The notes beneath the pieces were generated by a model, which was not told the origin of the DNA, searched no databases, and saw only the letters and a list, made by a program, of their open reading frames with translations. Made by a program: the position numbers and the translations under genes. A DNA stretch of 63,894 bases. Source: Clostridia bacterium. Lineage in GTDB: Bacteria > Bacillota > Clostridia > Oscillospirales > CAG-272. Positions 52,898-62,000 of this stretch are shown piece after piece. The stretch spans positions 1-63,894 of the forward strand of contig JAFSAM010000039.1 in NCBI GenBank assembly GCA_017441005.1. The letters are read 5' to 3'. How positions within the stretch are numbered: the first letter of the stretch is position 1; the number at the start of each line of letters is the position of its first letter.

Positions 52898-54505
52898 ATG
52901 CAAGATGCAAGGAATAGTCCCTATGATCTGATAAAAGAATTTACCGAAAACTACGTCGAAAAGCTTTTCTACTTCAGTCTGAAAAAAACGGGAAACAACG
53001 CGGAAGCCGAGGATCTGACGCAGGATATTGCACTGCAGATCATTATCGCGTTCAACAAAGGTACGATCCCAATAAACCTCTCTGCCTATATATGGCAGAT
53101 CGCACGCAACCGTTATTCGGTCTGGGCAAAAGAAAAGCACAAAAATTATAAAGCGGTAACAGGCACGGATATAAGCGACTATGAAATAGAAGACGGAAGC
53201 AAAAGCGTCCTCGACGAAATGATCGACAGTATGCAATTGGCTCTGCTTCGGCGCGAATTGGCGTTTATCAAAAAAGACTACCGAAGCATACTCGTTGCCT
53301 ATTACATAGAAAACAAAAGCATCAAAGAAATTGCAGACATAGTCTCGCTCTCCCAAAATGCGGTCAAGCAAAAGCTTTTCCGCGCAAGACAACTTTTGAA
53401 AGAAGGTATGGATATGGCAAGAGAATTCGGTAAACGAAGCTACAAGCCCGAGGGTATTATTTTTGCGGCAAGCGGCAGCCAACCGACGGGACTTCCCTGG
53501 AACGTGGTGCAAAGAAAGATCCCCAAAAACATTTTGCTCCAGGCAAACAACAATCCCTCTACGTTAGAAGAGCTTTCTATTGAGCTTGGCATAGCTCTCC
53601 CCTACATGGAAGAAGAGGTCGAGATCCTTCATAAAGCGACACTCCTCGAAAAACATGGCGATAAATACATCACAAACTTTTTTATACTCGATAAAGAGTG
53701 CCTGTTAGAGGTATACAACATTTTGAGGAGTGAGGCATTGGAGCGGAGCAAGCTCCTAAATGAGTTTATGGACGAAAAAATGTCTGACATACGAGCTCTC
53801 GGCATTGCCGAAGCCCACATTGAGGACAACGCTATACGCTGGTGGCTCATTCCAGACTGCATAGACCGCTTGATAGAAAACACCAGTAAGGAGCAAACTA
53901 TTTATACGCCGCCTAAGCGCGCCAACGGAGAGTGCTGGGGTTTTGTCGGTTACGAAATGGTCGATCTTCCCGAAGCTACCATGTGCGGTCACAACGGCTC
54001 GGGACAACCCGACAGCCGCTTCTGGGCATACAAATACGGTTCATATTCCATGGATGAGCAATGCGGTGAGCCCGCCTACGAAGAAGCAATGCTTCTTTGT
54101 GACTGTATACGCAACAGGAGAAATACAGCCACCCTCTCGGACAGTGAGAAGCTTATATGGAAATATATAGACGGCAAATATATTCATGCTGACGAAAACG
54201 GTAACACTGTCCCCGATATACTTGTCTTCGAAAACGGAAGCTACGAAAAGATCAACCGTATTTTTAAAGAACACAGAAACTACGGTAAGCTCTTGCAAAA
54301 CACAACGAGAGCATACAATGCGATCGAAGCTCTGTTCAAAAAATACAGTCACCGTGTTCTGCACGACAGCCTCGGCTATTACATCAAAATGGAAATGTAT
54401 GCAATGAGGCTTATGGCGATACACGATCTTGTCGACCAAAAGCTGCTCTTCCCGCCGGAAGACACATCGAAATCGACCTACGGAATGCACGTTATGCTTA
54501 AATGA
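52898..54505 (+). CDS. Long ECF-like sigma factor with C-terminal extension
   Basis: 535 aa from MQDARNSPYD, which has GGAGG 7 nt before it. Residues 10-85 are sigma region 2 (AEAEDLTQDIALQIIIAF, YIWQIARNRYSVW) and 110-170 are region 4 (YRSILVAYYIENKSIKEIADIVSLSQNAVKQKLFRARQLLKEG). Unlike ordinary ECF factors of about 180 aa, it goes on: residues about 205-265 look like a winged helix (STLEELSIELGI...LLEKHGDKYITN), and 265-535 is an unrecognised domain with several Cys and Trp. The extension may be the signal-sensing part, replacing a separate anti-sigma factor. Confidence 0.85.
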   Translation: MQDARNSPYDLIKEFTENYVEKLFYFSLKKTGNNAEAEDLTQDIALQIIIAFNKGTIPINLSAYIWQIARNRYSVWAKEKHKNYKAVTGTDISDYEIEDGSKSVLDEMIDSMQLALLRRELAFIKKDYRSILVAYYIENKSIKEIADIVSLSQNAVKQKLFRARQLLKEGMDMAREFGKRSYKPEGIIFAASGSQPTGLPWNVVQRKIPKNILLQANNNPSTLEELSIELGIALPYMEEEVEILHKATLLEKHGDKYITNFFILDKECLLEVYNILRSEALERSKLLNEFMDEKMSDIRALGIAEAHIEDNAIRWWLIPDCIDRLIENTSKEQTIYTPPKRANGECWGFVGYEMVDLPEATMCGHNGSGQPDSRFWAYKYGSYSMDEQCGEPAYEEAMLLCDCIRNRRNTATLSDSEKLIWKYIDGKYIHADENGNTVPDILVFENGSYEKINRIFKEHRNYGKLLQNTTRAYNAIEALFKKYSHRVLHDSLGYYIKMEMYAMRLMAIHDLVDQKLLFPPEDTSKSTYGMHVMLK

Positions 54506-54507
54506 CA

Positions 54508-54541
54508 AAATACCGCCGAGAAAAACTCGGCGGTATTTTTA
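54508..54541 (+). terminator. Terminator of the sigma factor gene
   Basis: ATACCGCCGAG/CTCGGCGGTAT stem with an AAAAA loop and TTTTT. Confidence 0.9.
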
Positions 54542-54543
54542 TG

Positions 54544-54572
54544 TTGACAAATCGACCGTTTTTGTGTATAAC
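54544..54572 (+). promoter_or_regulatory. Promoter of the FliB-like gene
   Basis: TTGACA (54544-54549), 17-nt spacer, TATAAC (54567-54572), starting directly after the preceding terminator. Confidence 0.75.
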
Positions 54573-54607
54573 AAGTCTATACCGATCATTTTGAATGAGG
54601 TCATTTT

Positions 54608-55510
54608 ATGAAACTGTATGCCCCCGAATACTACAAGGATTTTAAATGCATAGCAAATAAATGCCGTCACAGCTGTTGCATAGGCTGGGAGATCGACATC
54701 GACCGCAAAACGGCGGACAAATACTCCAAACTCTGCGGTGGATACGGCGAAGAGATCAAGAAAAGCATTGATTTCGATGACGTACCGCACTTTGTATTAG
54801 CCGACAATGACTTTTGTCCGCACCTCAACTCCCAAAAGCTTTGCAAGATAATACTCGAAATGGGCGAAGACTGTCTTTGCGACATCTGCCGCGAGCATCC
54901 TCGCTTCTATCACTCCGCAAACAATATCAAAGAGGTGGGCATCGGACTTTCATGCGAAGAGGCATGCAGACTGATCCTTTCGTCCGACGGCTACGACAGA
55001 TTTGTCGAGGTGGGCTACACAGAGGACGACTTTTCGGATAATAAATTCGACACTTTGAAGCTTCGAGCTGAGATCTACAGTCTTCTTTCAAGCAGTTCCC
55101 TTTCGCTTGAAGAAAAGCTAAAAGAAATAATGCAAAGATATAACGTATCGCCCGACACTAAAACAGACTTTGAGTGGACAGAGCTTCTCGTCTCGCTCGA
55201 ATATCTTGAAGACGGACACAAGGAATTACTGTCGGCATATTCCTCGCATTTTTCGATAGATGAGACGGCAGAAAAGCAGCTCGAAAGGCTGTTTGCCTAC
55301 TTTGTTTTCAGGCACTGTACCCCTACGATCGATGCCGAAGATTTTCGCACTGCCCTCGGCTTTTCCCTCTTTTGCACAAAGCTTATAGCCTCGATATCGA
55401 CAGCGCACCCCGAAATCGGCATAACCGAGATCGCAAGAATTGTCTCCGAGGAGCTTGAATACTCCGAAGAAAACACCGATATCATTAAGCTTGAATTTTT
55501 ATTCATATAA
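54608..55510 (+). CDS. FliB-like cysteine-rich protein
   Basis: 300 aa. Cys pattern typical of the FliB/flagellin lysine-N-methylase family: C14, C19, C23, C24 in FKCIANKCRHSCCIGW, then C68 (FCPHL), C77, C87, C89 and C92 (CLCDICREHPRFY). These should bind an iron-sulfur cluster or metal. FliB methylates flagellin in Salmonella, but no flagellar gene is present here and family members are common in non-motile Clostridia, so the true substrate is open. GAGGT 6 nt before the ATG. Confidence 0.8.
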   Translation: MKLYAPEYYKDFKCIANKCRHSCCIGWEIDIDRKTADKYSKLCGGYGEEIKKSIDFDDVPHFVLADNDFCPHLNSQKLCKIILEMGEDCLCDICREHPRFYHSANNIKEVGIGLSCEEACRLILSSDGYDRFVEVGYTEDDFSDNKFDTLKLRAEIYSLLSSSSLSLEEKLKEIMQRYNVSPDTKTDFEWTELLVSLEYLEDGHKELLSAYSSHFSIDETAEKQLERLFAYFVFRHCTPTIDAEDFRTALGFSLFCTKLIASISTAHPEIGITEIARIVSEELEYSEENTDIIKLEFLFI

Positions 55511-55550
55511 ACTATGAAATGCACAGCAAACAGTTTGCTGTGCATTTCTT

Positions 55551-56624
55551 TTATTCTTCGATCTTCACTGTAATATCGCACTTTTCTTTGATGTTAAAGT
55601 GGTTAAAATACAAAGTCTCAAGCGGTATCCATTCATTAAAGAATCGTTTTGCCAACTCGGGCGAATTTCGTTTCTGTATGCGTTTTTTCTGTCCCTCCTG
55701 CGATACGTCCAAAAAGACCGATAGATCATACTTATCGGCAAGGTCGGGATGCATCGAATACGCTCCCTCGACTACGGTAAATGGGGTAGGAATAATATCC
55801 TCTCCCGGCAATATACTGAACGTCATACAGTCAAACCGCCGCAAAATCACCTTTTCGTTTTTAGTCAAAGGTATAAGAACCTCCTCTAAAAAACGCTCTC
55901 TGTCCATATTCCCGCCCGGCTCGGCAAACCTCTCGGGTGTACGCTGATGCCTTTGCAAAAAGAAATCGTCGGTATGGAAGACGGTGCAACCGTATACACT
56001 TTTCAATAGCTCGGAAAATGTCGATTTGCCGCTTGCGCTTCCCCCCTCGACCGCCAACAAAAATCTGTTGTTTTTCTTTTTCTTGTCAATTTCCGCAAAA
56101 ACGGGTAAAAAAGGGATAAATCTGTTTGAAATCAGTCTGTAGGCAGGGGAATATTCCCTTCTGAAGTTCTCCGAGTGATGTATTGCGGGATAACCCTTTG
56201 CTCGCCATTCGTCGCACGATGCCGAAAATACCTCGTAATCAAACGGAAGCTCTCCGATTTTACACATTTCAGAAGCAATACAAAGCTTTTCCTCTAAAGC
56301 CTGTCTGCCGTCATCCTCCTTTTTGGCGGAAAGGCAAAACAGCCTTGCAAAAGTAGAGGTGCTGATTCCTAAGTCGACGTATTCAAGCGATACACGACTG
56401 TAGTCTCCATCGAGTCGCTCGACAAGAGGAAGCCTTGTTCGACCTGCATCGAACACTGAATATTCCTTTTCTAAATGATCCTTTGCCAATTCTTCCGATG
56501 CAACCAGATGCTCGCATCCGAACGAGCTCTGGAAAAGATATTTAAATATATCGGTGATCTCTATCTCCCTGTACTGTTGTACATACTTTATCAAGTTCTC
56601 ACGCGTGGCATTCTTCTGCTCCAT
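55551..56624 (-). CDS. Uridine kinase-like protein with N-terminal domain
   Basis: 357 aa. C-terminal P-loop kinase of the uridine kinase/phosphoribulokinase type: FLLAVEGGSASGKSTFSELL (P-loop about 194-202), FHTDDFFLQ (substrate Asp), a lid with RKRIQKRNSPE and VVEGAYSMHPDL. The first 185 residues form a separate helical domain I do not recognise (DIFKYLFQSSFGCEHLV, YPAIHHSENFR), common in gut Clostridia. Start ATG has GGAG 9 nt upstream. It follows the ECF S component by 18 nt, suggesting import and phosphorylation of one substrate. Confidence 0.85.
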   Translation of the reverse strand: MEQKNATRENLIKYVQQYREIEITDIFKYLFQSSFGCEHLVASEELAKDHLEKEYSVFDAGRTRLPLVERLDGDYSRVSLEYVDLGISTSTFARLFCLSAKKEDDGRQALEEKLCIASEMCKIGELPFDYEVFSASCDEWRAKGYPAIHHSENFRREYSPAYRLISNRFIPFLPVFAEIDKKKKNNRFLLAVEGGSASGKSTFSELLKSVYGCTVFHTDDFFLQRHQRTPERFAEPGGNMDRERFLEEVLIPLTKNEKVILRRFDCMTFSILPGEDIIPTPFTVVEGAYSMHPDLADKYDLSVFLDVSQEGQKKRIQKRNSPELAKRFFNEWIPLETLYFNHFNIKEKCDITVKIEE

Positions 56625-56642
56625 TTTGCGGTTCTCCAATAA

Positions 56643-57203
56643 TTATTTTCGTAAAAAGCTTATTCTCTCGGCGGCAAAAACAAGCGGAGGTATCAGCACA
56701 ACCTGAACCAAAATACCGGGGAGTGCGTTTGCTACCGCTCCTGCCCAAAAAGCCTTCAAGCCAAACACCTCTCCGTTTATGCCCGAATATATAAACATTG
56801 CGCTACCCCAGACAAGTCTGCCGAAAATCATTGCAACAAACAGCGATGCATATATCGCGCTCCATTTCTTTATCACTCCGCCGTTCAGTGTTCTGCGCAA
56901 AAGCGTATATACAATTCCTGCAACAGCACCGTATGCCGCAAGCTCAAACGCCATACAAAGTGCAGTCGGCATTAATGGGGGATAACCTCCGGTCAAAAAT
57001 GAGCGAAACAGCGGTGCTATCGCTCCGACAATCAAGCCCCAGTGCCAGCCGCATATAAATCCGCATAAAATCACGGGTATATGCATCGGACAAAGCATAC
57101 TTCCGACCTCGGGGATCTGTCCCGTCAAATAGGGCAAAACGTATGCTATCGCCAAAAAAAGTGCTGACAAAACCATTTTCTGTAATTCTCTGTGTTTTTT
57201 CAT
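56643..57203 (-). CDS. ECF transporter S component, substrate unknown
   Basis: 186-aa membrane protein with about six helices. Segments MVLSALFLAIAYVLPYLTGQIPEVGSMLCPMHIPVILCGFICGW and PLMPTALCMAFELAAYG resemble S components of energy-coupling factor vitamin transporters. The shared energising genes are not in the window. Cotranscribed with the kinase gene downstream; together they suggest uptake and trapping of a vitamin or nucleoside-like compound. A transcription attenuator stands immediately before its start codon. Confidence 0.85.
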   Translation of the reverse strand: MKKHRELQKMVLSALFLAIAYVLPYLTGQIPEVGSMLCPMHIPVILCGFICGWHWGLIVGAIAPLFRSFLTGGYPPLMPTALCMAFELAAYGAVAGIVYTLLRRTLNGGVIKKWSAIYASLFVAMIFGRLVWGSAMFIYSGINGEVFGLKAFWAGAVANALPGILVQVVLIPPLVFAAERISFLRK

Positions 57204-57218
57204 TGCTTCTCCTCATAA

Positions 57219-57260
57219 CAAAAAGGTGCCATTTGATCTCTTCAGAGAAAATGACACCTT
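57219..57260 (-). terminator. Attenuator in the leader of the S component gene
   Basis: AAGGTGTCATTT/AAATGGCACCTT stem plus an inner TCTC-TGAA-GAGA extension, followed by TTTTTG, ending 16 nt before the ATG. An intrinsic terminator inside a leader implies conditional read-through, as in riboswitch- or protein-controlled genes. Confidence 0.8.
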
Positions 57261-57334
57261 CATAGCATCTTGTAATTATTATTTGAACAAAAAACACGAA
57301 AACTTCTGTTTTCAGTCCTATCTTCCTGATCTGA
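57261..57334 (-). promoter_or_regulatory. Leader upstream of the attenuator, possible riboswitch
   Basis: About 74 nt between the predicted start point and the terminator stem. Contains a GAAAAC-AGAA-GTTTTC hairpin in its middle. I compared it by eye with TPP, FMN, preQ1, cobalamin, THF and SAM aptamers and found no match. Confidence 0.4.
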
Positions 57335-57340
57335 CATTTT

Positions 57341-57369
57341 ATTATATCATACACCCATTGATTTGTCAA
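57341..57369 (-). promoter_or_regulatory. Consensus promoter of the S component-kinase operon
   Basis: TTGACA (57364-57369), 17-nt spacer, TATAAT (57341-57346) with TGA extension. The -35 overlaps the last bases of the DUF3842 gene. Confidence 0.85.
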
Positions 57370-57782
57370 CGATCACTCTTGACTATTTTCTTAAGCTTCA
57401 GCAAAACGTCCTCGATCAATGCACTTGTATTCAGATCATACACTCCTGCGACAAGATTATCACACTTGTTCATTGGGATCAGTATGCGTACGGCATTCGC
57501 CTGACCGACGGCAACTGCCATCTTCGGAGTAACCTCTCCATACAGCGAATCGGCAAGAGCAATGCCTATAGGCCCAATTATTACGTCGGTATTTCTGCAA
57601 GCAACACAAACAGGATTTTCTCCCGTAGCCGCCTTACTTGCGCCCGCCTTGAGCATAGCCGAAGTTGCGGTCGCGTTTGTTCCTATAGCGGTAACACAAG
57701 CCTCGGGAAATTCGGTCATTATCGACTTGACAAGCTGTGCACCGAGCTGACCTCCGTGACCGTCAATTATGGTTATATTCAT
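57366..57782 (-). CDS. DUF3842 family protein
   Basis: 138 aa, matching the Clostridial DUF3842 family: NITIIDGHGGQLGAQLVKSI (a Rossmann-like Gly-rich turn), VTAIGTNATATSAMLKAG, and DVIIGPIGIALADSLYGEVTP. Cytoplasmic alpha/beta protein of unknown function; the GHGGQLG loop suggests nucleotide or phosphate binding, as inference. Follows the foldase gene by 26 nt. Confidence 0.85.
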   Translation of the reverse strand: MNITIIDGHGGQLGAQLVKSIMTEFPEACVTAIGTNATATSAMLKAGASKAATGENPVCVACRNTDVIIGPIGIALADSLYGEVTPKMAVAVGQANAVRILIPMNKCDNLVAGVYDLNTSALIEDVLLKLKKIVKSDR

Positions 57783-57808
57783 ATATTTTCACCCTAATAT
57801 CAGAATAA

Positions 57809-58918
57809 TCATTGTTGTGCAGCATTGCTGTCAAAAACAAAATCAATCGTTTTAACCTGCATGATCTGCAATTCTATATACTCCTTGCCGGTAGATTCCT
57901 CAAGCTCTGCTAACGTATCATAACCGTTTTCTTTTGCAATAACAAGTCCTTCGGTCTGATATTCCTCGTCTGTCACCTTGATATTGTTTGTTCTTGCCGT
58001 TTGGAATGCAACCATTTCATTCTTAACGGTCACATTGACCTGTTCAACTATAGTACTATTAAATTCATCCACATTTTTAAAGCCCATATAAGATACAACA
58101 AGCTGCTCAAGAGTTAAGCCGTTGTATGCCGCCATGGTAGTATAATACGAAACGAGCTGATTCTTATAATACTCGAACTCTTTTTCGGGGTACTTCAACA
58201 CGGTGCATGACTCAACGTACTTTTGCCACAAATAGTATTTGGTTATTTCTTCAGTGCAAAAGCTTTTGAATTCCTCTGCTGTCTTATAATTGTCCGAATT
58301 AAGCGCACCAACCATGCTGTCCGTAAGCTCGGGATACACAACCTCGGTAATCGCCTTGACCTTTACGGTAAACACGACCTTTGCACCCGCCAAATCGGGA
58401 TTATTTCTGTATTCCTCGGGGAACGTCAGGTCAAGCTTGACCTCGTCGCCGATGTTTGCACCGACAAGACCCGATTCGAATCCGGGAATATATGAATTCG
58501 AGCCGATCTCAAGCTCTGCGTTATTTGCTGTGCCGCCCTCAAAAGCGATTCCGTCCTTTGTTCCGACGTAGTCCATAACGACGATATCACCGTTTTTAAC
58601 GGGTCTGTCGACGACAGACTTCTTCTCTGCATATTTCGCTACAACGTTTCTAATTTCTTTCGAAACTGCATCTTCAACATACTCAGTATCTACAGTAATA
58701 TTTTTCACGTCAACCAAAGTAACGTACTCAGCTAAGTCGTAATCATACAAAGGACCTTCAAGCTTATCTGTCGGCTCATCCTCGACTTGTACCGTATTTT
58801 CGGTTGTGATACTTCCGTCCTTCTCTGATTTATTATCGTCTCCCGTTGAAAGGACTACAAAAAGCAGCGTTCCTACAAAGACAACAGCCAGGACCGCAAT
58901 TAAAATCTTCTTTGTCAA
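57809..58918 (-). CDS. Membrane-anchored FKBP/trigger-factor-like foldase
   Basis: 369 aa starting at TTG, with GGAGGG 8 nt upstream; an earlier TTG in frame lies before that site. One N-terminal transmembrane helix (about residues 4-22) exposes the rest outside. Residues about 105-185 form an FKBP-type prolyl isomerase domain (VKNGDIVVMDYVGTKDGIAFEGG, YIPGFESGLVGANIGDEVKLDLTFPEEY), followed by a helical domain as in trigger factor C-termini. Probably folds exported proteins. It lies next to the very large surface protein gene. Confidence 0.88.
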   Translation of the reverse strand: MTKKILIAVLAVVFVGTLLFVVLSTGDDNKSEKDGSITTENTVQVEDEPTDKLEGPLYDYDLAEYVTLVDVKNITVDTEYVEDAVSKEIRNVVAKYAEKKSVVDRPVKNGDIVVMDYVGTKDGIAFEGGTANNAELEIGSNSYIPGFESGLVGANIGDEVKLDLTFPEEYRNNPDLAGAKVVFTVKVKAITEVVYPELTDSMVGALNSDNYKTAEEFKSFCTEEITKYYLWQKYVESCTVLKYPEKEFEYYKNQLVSYYTTMAAYNGLTLEQLVVSYMGFKNVDEFNSTIVEQVNVTVKNEMVAFQTARTNNIKVTDEEYQTEGLVIAKENGYDTLAELEESTGKEYIELQIMQVKTIDFVFDSNAAQQ

Positions 58919-58953
58919 TTTATTTTCCCTCCGTTTTAACAAACAATATATTT

Positions 58954-58982
58954 ATTATATCTTTTTATAGTAATCTTGTCAA
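58954..58982 (-). promoter_or_regulatory. Promoter of the foldase-DUF3842 operon
   Basis: TTGACA (58977-58982), 17-nt spacer, TATAAT (58954-58959), both consensus. Confidence 0.8.
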
Positions 58983-59004
58983 TAATAAGATTTTTATGCA
59001 AAAA

Positions 59005-59040
59005 ATATCCCCTCGGAATATTCCGAGGGGAATTTTTTTA
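59005..59040. terminator. Terminator after the surface protein gene
   Basis: Perfect palindrome CCCCTCGGAATATTCCGAGGGG with T-runs on both strands. Confidence 0.85.
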
Positions 59041-59063
59041 TTCAAAATCTAATCTTCAGACTA

Positions 59064-62000
59064 TTAGTCTTCGATCTTCTTTTTCTTTGTAGCGATAAGT
59101 GCAACTGCGCCTACCAAGGATACTACTGCAACGATTGCAAGGTAACCGAGGTTAGAACCTGTTGCGGGAACGGGAGACTCAAATCCGATGATCTTATCGG
59201 TGTCGATCTGCTTGTCGGTATAGTTGAATACCCATGCCTGGATCTCTTCACCTTCGTAATCGGGATGTGTAGCTCTTACCTTACCCTTGATTTCTGTACC
59301 GCCGAGACCGATGGATGCATCGCCCCACTTGAGACCGGGCTTACCAACAACGTATACGTTGGTAACTTCGCCGCCCCAGAGACCGATCCATACGCTACCG
59401 TCGAGGATAGCTGTCTTTGTGCCGTTTGTAGCCTTTGTCGTACCGCAGATGGTTTCGATCTTAGCGGAACCGTCGATACCGATTGTTGCGTTACCTGTGT
59501 GAGGTACCTTACTGGGTGTATATGCACCACCGACTACCATTGCCCAGTTACCTGCGTTAATGGTAACGTGTGTGGGAGCACCGTCTTCAAGGCCCTTACC
59601 CATGTCGCTGTATCTGTGACCGCCGCAGATGGAGGGATACATATCAACTCTTGCATCAACATCAGGGTTGATGTCGTTTGCCCAAACATATACGTCGTAG
59701 CCAATTACGAGCTTGTTGGATCTTGCTGCGATGAGTGCGCCGTTGTCAACGCCCTTACCGTTCTTGGAGTTGTATCTGTGCTCGATAGTGATGTGATCGA
59801 AGGTTGTGGGAGAACCGAGCTCGAGAGTGAGACCGAGGTCTACTACGTCGAGAACGAATCTAACACCCTTGGATCTGTAGTCGATACCTGTAGATCTGTC
59901 ATAGCTTGTGATCAAGATGTGCTCTGTGCCTGTAGGACAGAAGAAGTCTGCAAGAGATCTTCTCATTGCGTCTGTTGCGTCAACTGTGAGTGAACCGCAT
60001 ACGATGAGTTCACCGCCGGTCTTGCTGAGCTGGTTGAGCGCCTTGTAAAGTGCGTTCTTGGGAACTACTGCACCTGTAACAGCCTTCTGCTCGTTTGTCA
60101 AACCTGTGTTTGTACCGCCGTTTGCAGCGATGATAGCCAATGCCTTTGCACGTACTTCATAGTAGTCAGGTGCATGACCCATTGCGTTTTCGGGAGAAGA
60201 ACCGTCGCCGAGACCCTGCTCCTTATTTGCAACGTAGAGTCTGTATACAACGGGATCGGGCTGAGAAGCCTCGTCGCCTGTTGCAATAAGATTGTTTACA
60301 TAGAATACTTCGTCATCACGTGTTACGGATCTGTCGTAAGTAACTGTGAGGTTTGCGGGAATGTTGGAGTTGTTTGTACCGCCGGTGATCTTTGCAACTC
60401 TGTCTGCAGAAGCAGCTACGTTAACAACAATCTCGTTTTCAGCGCCGTTCTTACCTGCAATTGCAAGTACGTCAGCGGAACCGCCGGTTACGTTAATTTC
60501 AAGCTTGCCTGTGATAGAGCCGTAAGCTCTGGAGGGAGAAGTTGTACCGAAGATTGTACCGATGTCGCCACCCTCAATATTAAGTGTTACGTCACCTGTT
60601 ACAGTACCGGGATATGTAGCAGTCATAGAGTATGAACCTGCGCCAACGAAGTCCCAGTTACCTGTTTTAACGGTAACGGTGTAGCTACGGGGAACAGAGA
60701 GATATCTGTGACCGCCGATGATTGCGGGATACCAGTTACCCTTCATGTTCTTGTTTACATCCCAAGCGGTTACTTCTGTGTTTTCACCGATTGTGAAGTC
60801 ATAACCGTAAGCTGCGAGAACCATAGGAGTTCCCCAACCGTTCGCGTCGTTACGGTCATATCTGTGCTCGATAACGATGTTATCAAATGTTGTGGGGTTC
60901 TGGAATGTAAGGAATGTTACAGCACTTGCTGCCTGGTCAAGAACGAACTTAGCGTTGGAACGGTAGTCCTTGCCGCCGTATACGCTGGTGATAAGAACGT
61001 GGCCGCCTGCCTTAGGAAGCTTGAATTCTGCAGGAGACTGACCGGAACCGTCAACACGGCCCTCAGCTGTGTCGATGAACACATCGCCTACTACAACGAT
61101 GATACCGGGATCATCGGGAATCATTGCAAGTGCCTTATAAAGTGCGTTCTTGCTTTCCTGCTTGTTTGTACCGGGAGCATAGCCTGCGGAGTTACCCAAG
61201 GGGCTCTCGGGAGAAGAACCGTCGCCGGTCCCGTTTGCGGCAATGTAGATTACAACAGGATCCTTGGGAGGCTTAACGCCTACAACAATGCTGTTGTTGT
61301 TTACAAATGTAACGCGAGTCTTGAGGTCTTCAAGGTCGCCTGCATAGTCTTCTACTGCGTAGTCAACATACTTAAGTGTTGCACCTGCACCGAGAGTGAT
61401 CACGGAACCTGTGCCGAGGTATTCAGTTCTGTTAGCAACGATGAGTTCATCAATTGTACCACCGTTGATGTCCATTGTAACCTTACCGGTGAGAGAAGGA
61501 GCGAGCTGAGGCTGGATCTTAGAACCTGTGCCGTAGAGCTTAGCAATCTTACCGCCGTTTACAGTAACCTTAACGTTACCTGTAACTGTACCGTAGTTAG
61601 AGGATGTAGAGCTCATACCGTGACCGCCCGCAGTAACAACATCCCATGTACCGGAGTTGATAACGATCTCGCCGTTGCCGGTGAGTTTGCTGTATCTGTT
61701 ACCGCCAATGATCATGGGGAACATCTTACCGGGAGCGTTTGTATCAGCGTTCAAGGATGTTACGTTTACTTCTGCGCCGATAACAAATCTGTTAAGACGT
61801 GCACAGAATGCGCCGCTCGTACCCCAGCTGTTGAGGTCATCGGGATCGTACTTGTGCTCAATGTTTACCTTTTCGAAAGTAACAGCAGACTTGAAGTCTA
61901 CGAATGTTACGTTACACTTATCCATATCAAGGATGAGCTTTGCGTTTGCACGGTAGTCATTGCCGCCGTATACGCTGGTAATTACAATCTCGCCATTTGC

